From JAQVUB01 sp033809415 (GTDB lineage Bacteria > Verrucomicrobiota > Lentisphaeria > Oligosphaerales > Oligosphaeraceae), in contig JAPXLT010000266.1 of NCBI GenBank assembly GCA_033809415.1, forward strand, positions 1-6,396: DNA of 6,396 nucleotides. Direction: 5' to 3'. This document shows, piece after piece, positions 5,220-6,396 of the stretch (within the stretch, counting starts at the first letter, position 1; each line of letters starts with the position of its first letter). Below the pieces are notes generated by a model that saw only the letters and a program-made list of their open reading frames with translations, did not search any database and was not told where the DNA came from. Made by a program: the position numbers and the translations under genes.

Positions 5220-6002
5220 ATGTCAAACTATACCAATATGCCTTGTGAGGAAATGAATATTGCCATTCAGATTGCTCAATATCTTCCTGCACTGTCATGG
5301 AACATCCCGAAAGCTCAGCATCTGACTTGGTTCTTGTTCTGGAATCCTGTCCCCGGCGCACGGCTCGTTTATCAGGACAAGGTGATCGAAGCCGTACCTG
5401 AAACAGCCTTTCTCCTTCCGCCCTGCACTGTAATTTCGGCTTTTTCCGACCGACCATTTGCCCATTTATATGCTCATTTCACTGTCGGTGCGCCTTTCGA
5501 CCGGGTTCTTTGCCGACCATATTGTCTCCCGGCGGGTGCCGCCAAAGCTTTTTTTGCAGCGCGCAAGCATGAAGCGCCGGAGTGGCGTCGGCAATTGCAC
5601 TGGCGCATTCTGATTGCAGAATATCTCCTCGAATTGTCCGCCGAAGCGTTTGCGTTGCCGGAAAAACAAGCGATGGACCCGCGCATCATGCAGGCTTTGA
5701 AGTTTTGTCAGAAACATGCCATGCAAGCGGCAGACAATGCCGCGCTGGCAAAACGCGCTGGAATGTCGCTCACCAATTTCTACCGCCTCTTCCAGCAGGA
5801 ACTTGGAATGTCCCCCTGGCGTTATCGGAACAACCTCCGCCTCAATTACGCACGCGATCTGCTGTTGCGCAGCAATGCCCCCCGCATCGAGAAGATCGCA
5901 CGGCAATGCGGCTACGCCGACCGCTACCAGTTCTCAAAAGCGTTTAAACTCTGTTTCGGACTCACCCCAGTCGAATTCCTCCAAGCCTCAAAATCAGAAT
6001 GA
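5220..6002 (+). CDS. AraC-family transcriptional regulator
   Basis: A 260-residue protein. Residues about 25-110 form a probable cupin-like ligand-binding domain (PETAFLLPPCTVISAF, then AHLYAHFTVG). Residues about 150-256 are the double helix-turn-helix domain. The first HTH lies at about 173-193 (AALAKRAGMSLTNFYRLFQQ). The second is in the family signature IEKIARQCGYADRYQFSKAF (223-242), followed by FGLTPVEF (246-253). Members usually bind a sugar or related effector and activate neighbouring catabolic genes. It is divergent from the 5081-4248 gene with 138 bp between, the usual layout for a local regulator. The start is uncertain: the ATG at 5220 has only a weak AAGG 11 bases upstream, while in-frame ATGs at 5238 and 5253 also exist (the last has GAGG only two bases before it). 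A strong terminator follows the stop. Confidence 0.93.
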   Translation: MSNYTNMPCEEMNIAIQIAQYLPALSWNIPKAQHLTWFLFWNPVPGARLVYQDKVIEAVPETAFLLPPCTVISAFSDRPFAHLYAHFTVGAPFDRVLCRPYCLPAGAAKAFFAARKHEAPEWRRQLHWRILIAEYLLELSAEAFALPEKQAMDPRIMQALKFCQKHAMQAADNAALAKRAGMSLTNFYRLFQQELGMSPWRYRNNLRLNYARDLLLRSNAPRIEKIARQCGYADRYQFSKAFKLCFGLTPVEFLQASKSE

Positions 6003-6013
6003 AAAAGACGTGC

Positions 6014-6041
6014 GTGGGCTGACGCCCACAATTTTTTTTTT
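6014..6041 (+). terminator. Intrinsic terminator of the AraC-type regulator
   Basis: GTGGGC (6014-6019), loop TGAC and GCCCAC (6024-6029) make a perfect GC-rich 6-bp stem. Two A and then ten T (6032-6041) follow. It starts 12 bases after the stop codon. The same stem, with loop TGGC, occurs on the minus strand at 4201-4186. Confidence 0.85.
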
Positions 6042-6071
6042 AACAACGAAAAAACACAAAAAGGCACGAAA
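6032..6071 (+). repeat. Degenerate tail repeat, copy 3 (downstream of the regulator)
   Basis: After the T run the strand reads AACAACGAAAAAACACAAAA then AGGCACGAAAA. Compared with copies 1 and 2 it keeps TTAAC, ACGAA, ACAC and AAAAGGC in order with single-base changes and one extra A. Orientation relative to the upstream gene is the same as in the other two copies. Confidence 0.7.
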
Positions 6072-6087
6072 ATTTTTTATAGGGGTT

Positions 6088-6104
6088 GCTGCTTTGACGG
6101 ATGG
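6088..6104 (+). repeat. Shared intergenic module, copy 2
   Basis: GCTGCTTTGACGGATGG, an exact 17-base match to the minus strand at 4132-4116, with similar flanks. As in the first copy it follows a hairpin, T run and CACGAAA-type tail. Confidence 0.8.
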
Positions 6105-6130
6105 GAGGGCATGCGGTTTAAAAAGTAGCG

Positions 6131-6145
6131 CAACCGTCCCGGTTG
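6131..6145. repeat. CAACCG-TCC-CGGTTG hairpin
   Basis: A perfect 6-bp stem with a three-base loop, extendable by one G-T pair. It is not followed by a T run. It looks like one of the dispersed intergenic hairpins rather than a terminator. Confidence 0.65.
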
Positions 6146-6202
6146 TGATTGATGTTTGCCTTTCGATGCCCGAATGCTCTCCGCTGCAAGAGGCAGGATG
6201 CA

Positions 6203-6229
6203 GGATCGGTCAGATCAGCCGGATCGGTA
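6203..6229. repeat. Three 9-mers with evenly spaced GATC
   Basis: GGATCGGTC, AGATCAGCC and GGATCGGTA are consecutive 9-base units with GATC at 6204, 6213 and 6222. They share period and core with the minus strand of the array at 4024-4079 (GGATCAGTC, GGATCGGAC). Confidence 0.75.
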
Positions 6230-6246
6230 CAATACTTTCAGATAAC

Positions 6247-6261
6247 TGAACCTCAGGTTCA
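6247..6261. repeat. TGAACC-TCA-GGTTCA inverted repeat
   Basis: Perfect 6-bp arms with a three-base centre. Six A follow on the plus strand, so it would read as a hairpin preceded by six T on the minus strand, which does not fit a minus-strand terminator. It could be an operator or a dispersed repeat. Confidence 0.5.
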
Positions 6262-6332
6262 AAAAAGCGTGCGTTATTTTTTCTTCATCTGATTGCTAAG
6301 CAATAATTTAAGTGTGGCAAAAAATTGCATTG

Positions 6333-6359
6333 TTGAAATTCGACTTGTGAAAATACAAT
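6333..6359 (+). promoter_or_regulatory. Possible promoter pointing off the right edge
   Basis: TTGAAA (6333-6338) and TACAAT (6354-6359) each match five of six consensus bases, with a short 15-base spacer, in an AT-rich stretch. A gene would have to start beyond the window. ATTGC-TAA-GCAAT, a small inverted repeat, lies just upstream (about 6291-6303). Confidence 0.35.
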
Positions 6360-6369
6360 GGCACCTTTT

Positions 6370-6382
6370 AGCCCGGAGGGCT
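6370..6382. repeat. AGCCC-GGA-GGGCT hairpin
   Basis: A perfect 5-bp stem with a three-base loop near the right edge, just after the possible promoter. No T run follows within the window. Confidence 0.55.
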
Positions 6383-6396
6383 GCACAATAATAACC

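Larger units (their letters stand above)
6003..6396. other. Gene-free repeat-rich region to the right edge (394 bp)
   Basis: No convincing gene; an open frame overlapping the regulator's end and running to 6249 is a repeat translation. In order it holds a terminator (6014-6041), a degenerate tail repeat (6032-6071), a shared module (6088-6104), a CAACCG hairpin (6131-6145), three GATC 9-mers (6203-6229), an inverted repeat (6247-6261), an AT-rich stretch with a possible outward promoter (6333-6359) and a small hairpin (6370-6382). Confidence 0.8.

Noticed and set aside
5716..6249. Open frame of 177 codons overlapping the regulator's 3' end
   Set aside because: Out-of-frame shadow of the regulator that continues through the terminator and repeats.
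6333..6396. tRNA or small RNA gene at the right edge
   Set aside because: Only a 5-bp hairpin and a promoter-like pair are visible; no cloverleaf or T-loop sequence was found.

Overview
The window looks like a chromosomal segment of a carbohydrate-oriented bacterium. Base composition is moderate. The genes have clear Shine-Dalgarno sites, and long gene-free stretches are packed with short repeats. Those repeats include GTGGGC/GCCCAC hairpins with T runs, degenerate 'CACGAACCACACGAAAAGG' tails, GCCGGC hairpins and CAACCG/CGGTTG hairpins. From memory this kind of intergenic clutter is frequent in the Planctomycetes-Verrucomicrobia-Lentisphaerae group, so a Lentisphaerota/Victivallales-like or Kiritimatiella-like organism is my best guess. 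No phylogenetic marker gene is present to prove it.

Layout. Positions 5-116 hold a 16-unit heptamer array that runs into the stop codon of the first gene. Four genes lie on the minus strand and are read from right to left: an unrecognised, possibly TIM-barrel, protein (5081-4248); a PIG-L/LmbE-type deacetylase (3883-3191); an M24 creatinase/aminopeptidase-P-fold protein with an altered metal site (3166-1811); and a five-bladed beta-propeller glycosidase-like protein (1369-116). The deacetylase and M24 genes are only 24 bp apart and probably co-transcribed. The other two are separated from them by repeat-rich gaps of 364 and 441 bp. An AraC-family regulator (5220-6002, plus strand) is divergent from the 5081-4248 gene across a 138-bp region. 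That region holds a good minus-strand promoter (TTTACT-16-TATAAT) and a possible pair of 21-bp-spaced regulator half-sites. The last 394 bp hold no gene, only a terminator, repeats and a possible promoter pointing off the right edge.

How the genes may work together is inference. An AraC regulator next to a glycosidase-like propeller protein, a sugar-type N-deacetylase, an amidohydrolase-fold protein and a possible barrel enzyme suggests a small regulated locus for degrading an N-acylated or amide-bearing glycoconjugate. None of the proteins shows a clear signal peptide, so the work would be cytoplasmic. No transporter is visible here.

The most unusual part is the DNA between the genes. A set of short modules recurs downstream of three genes, always in the same orientation relative to the gene. 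Several unrelated-looking arrays have 7-, 9- or 11-base periods. I did not find a complete new defence or mobile system.
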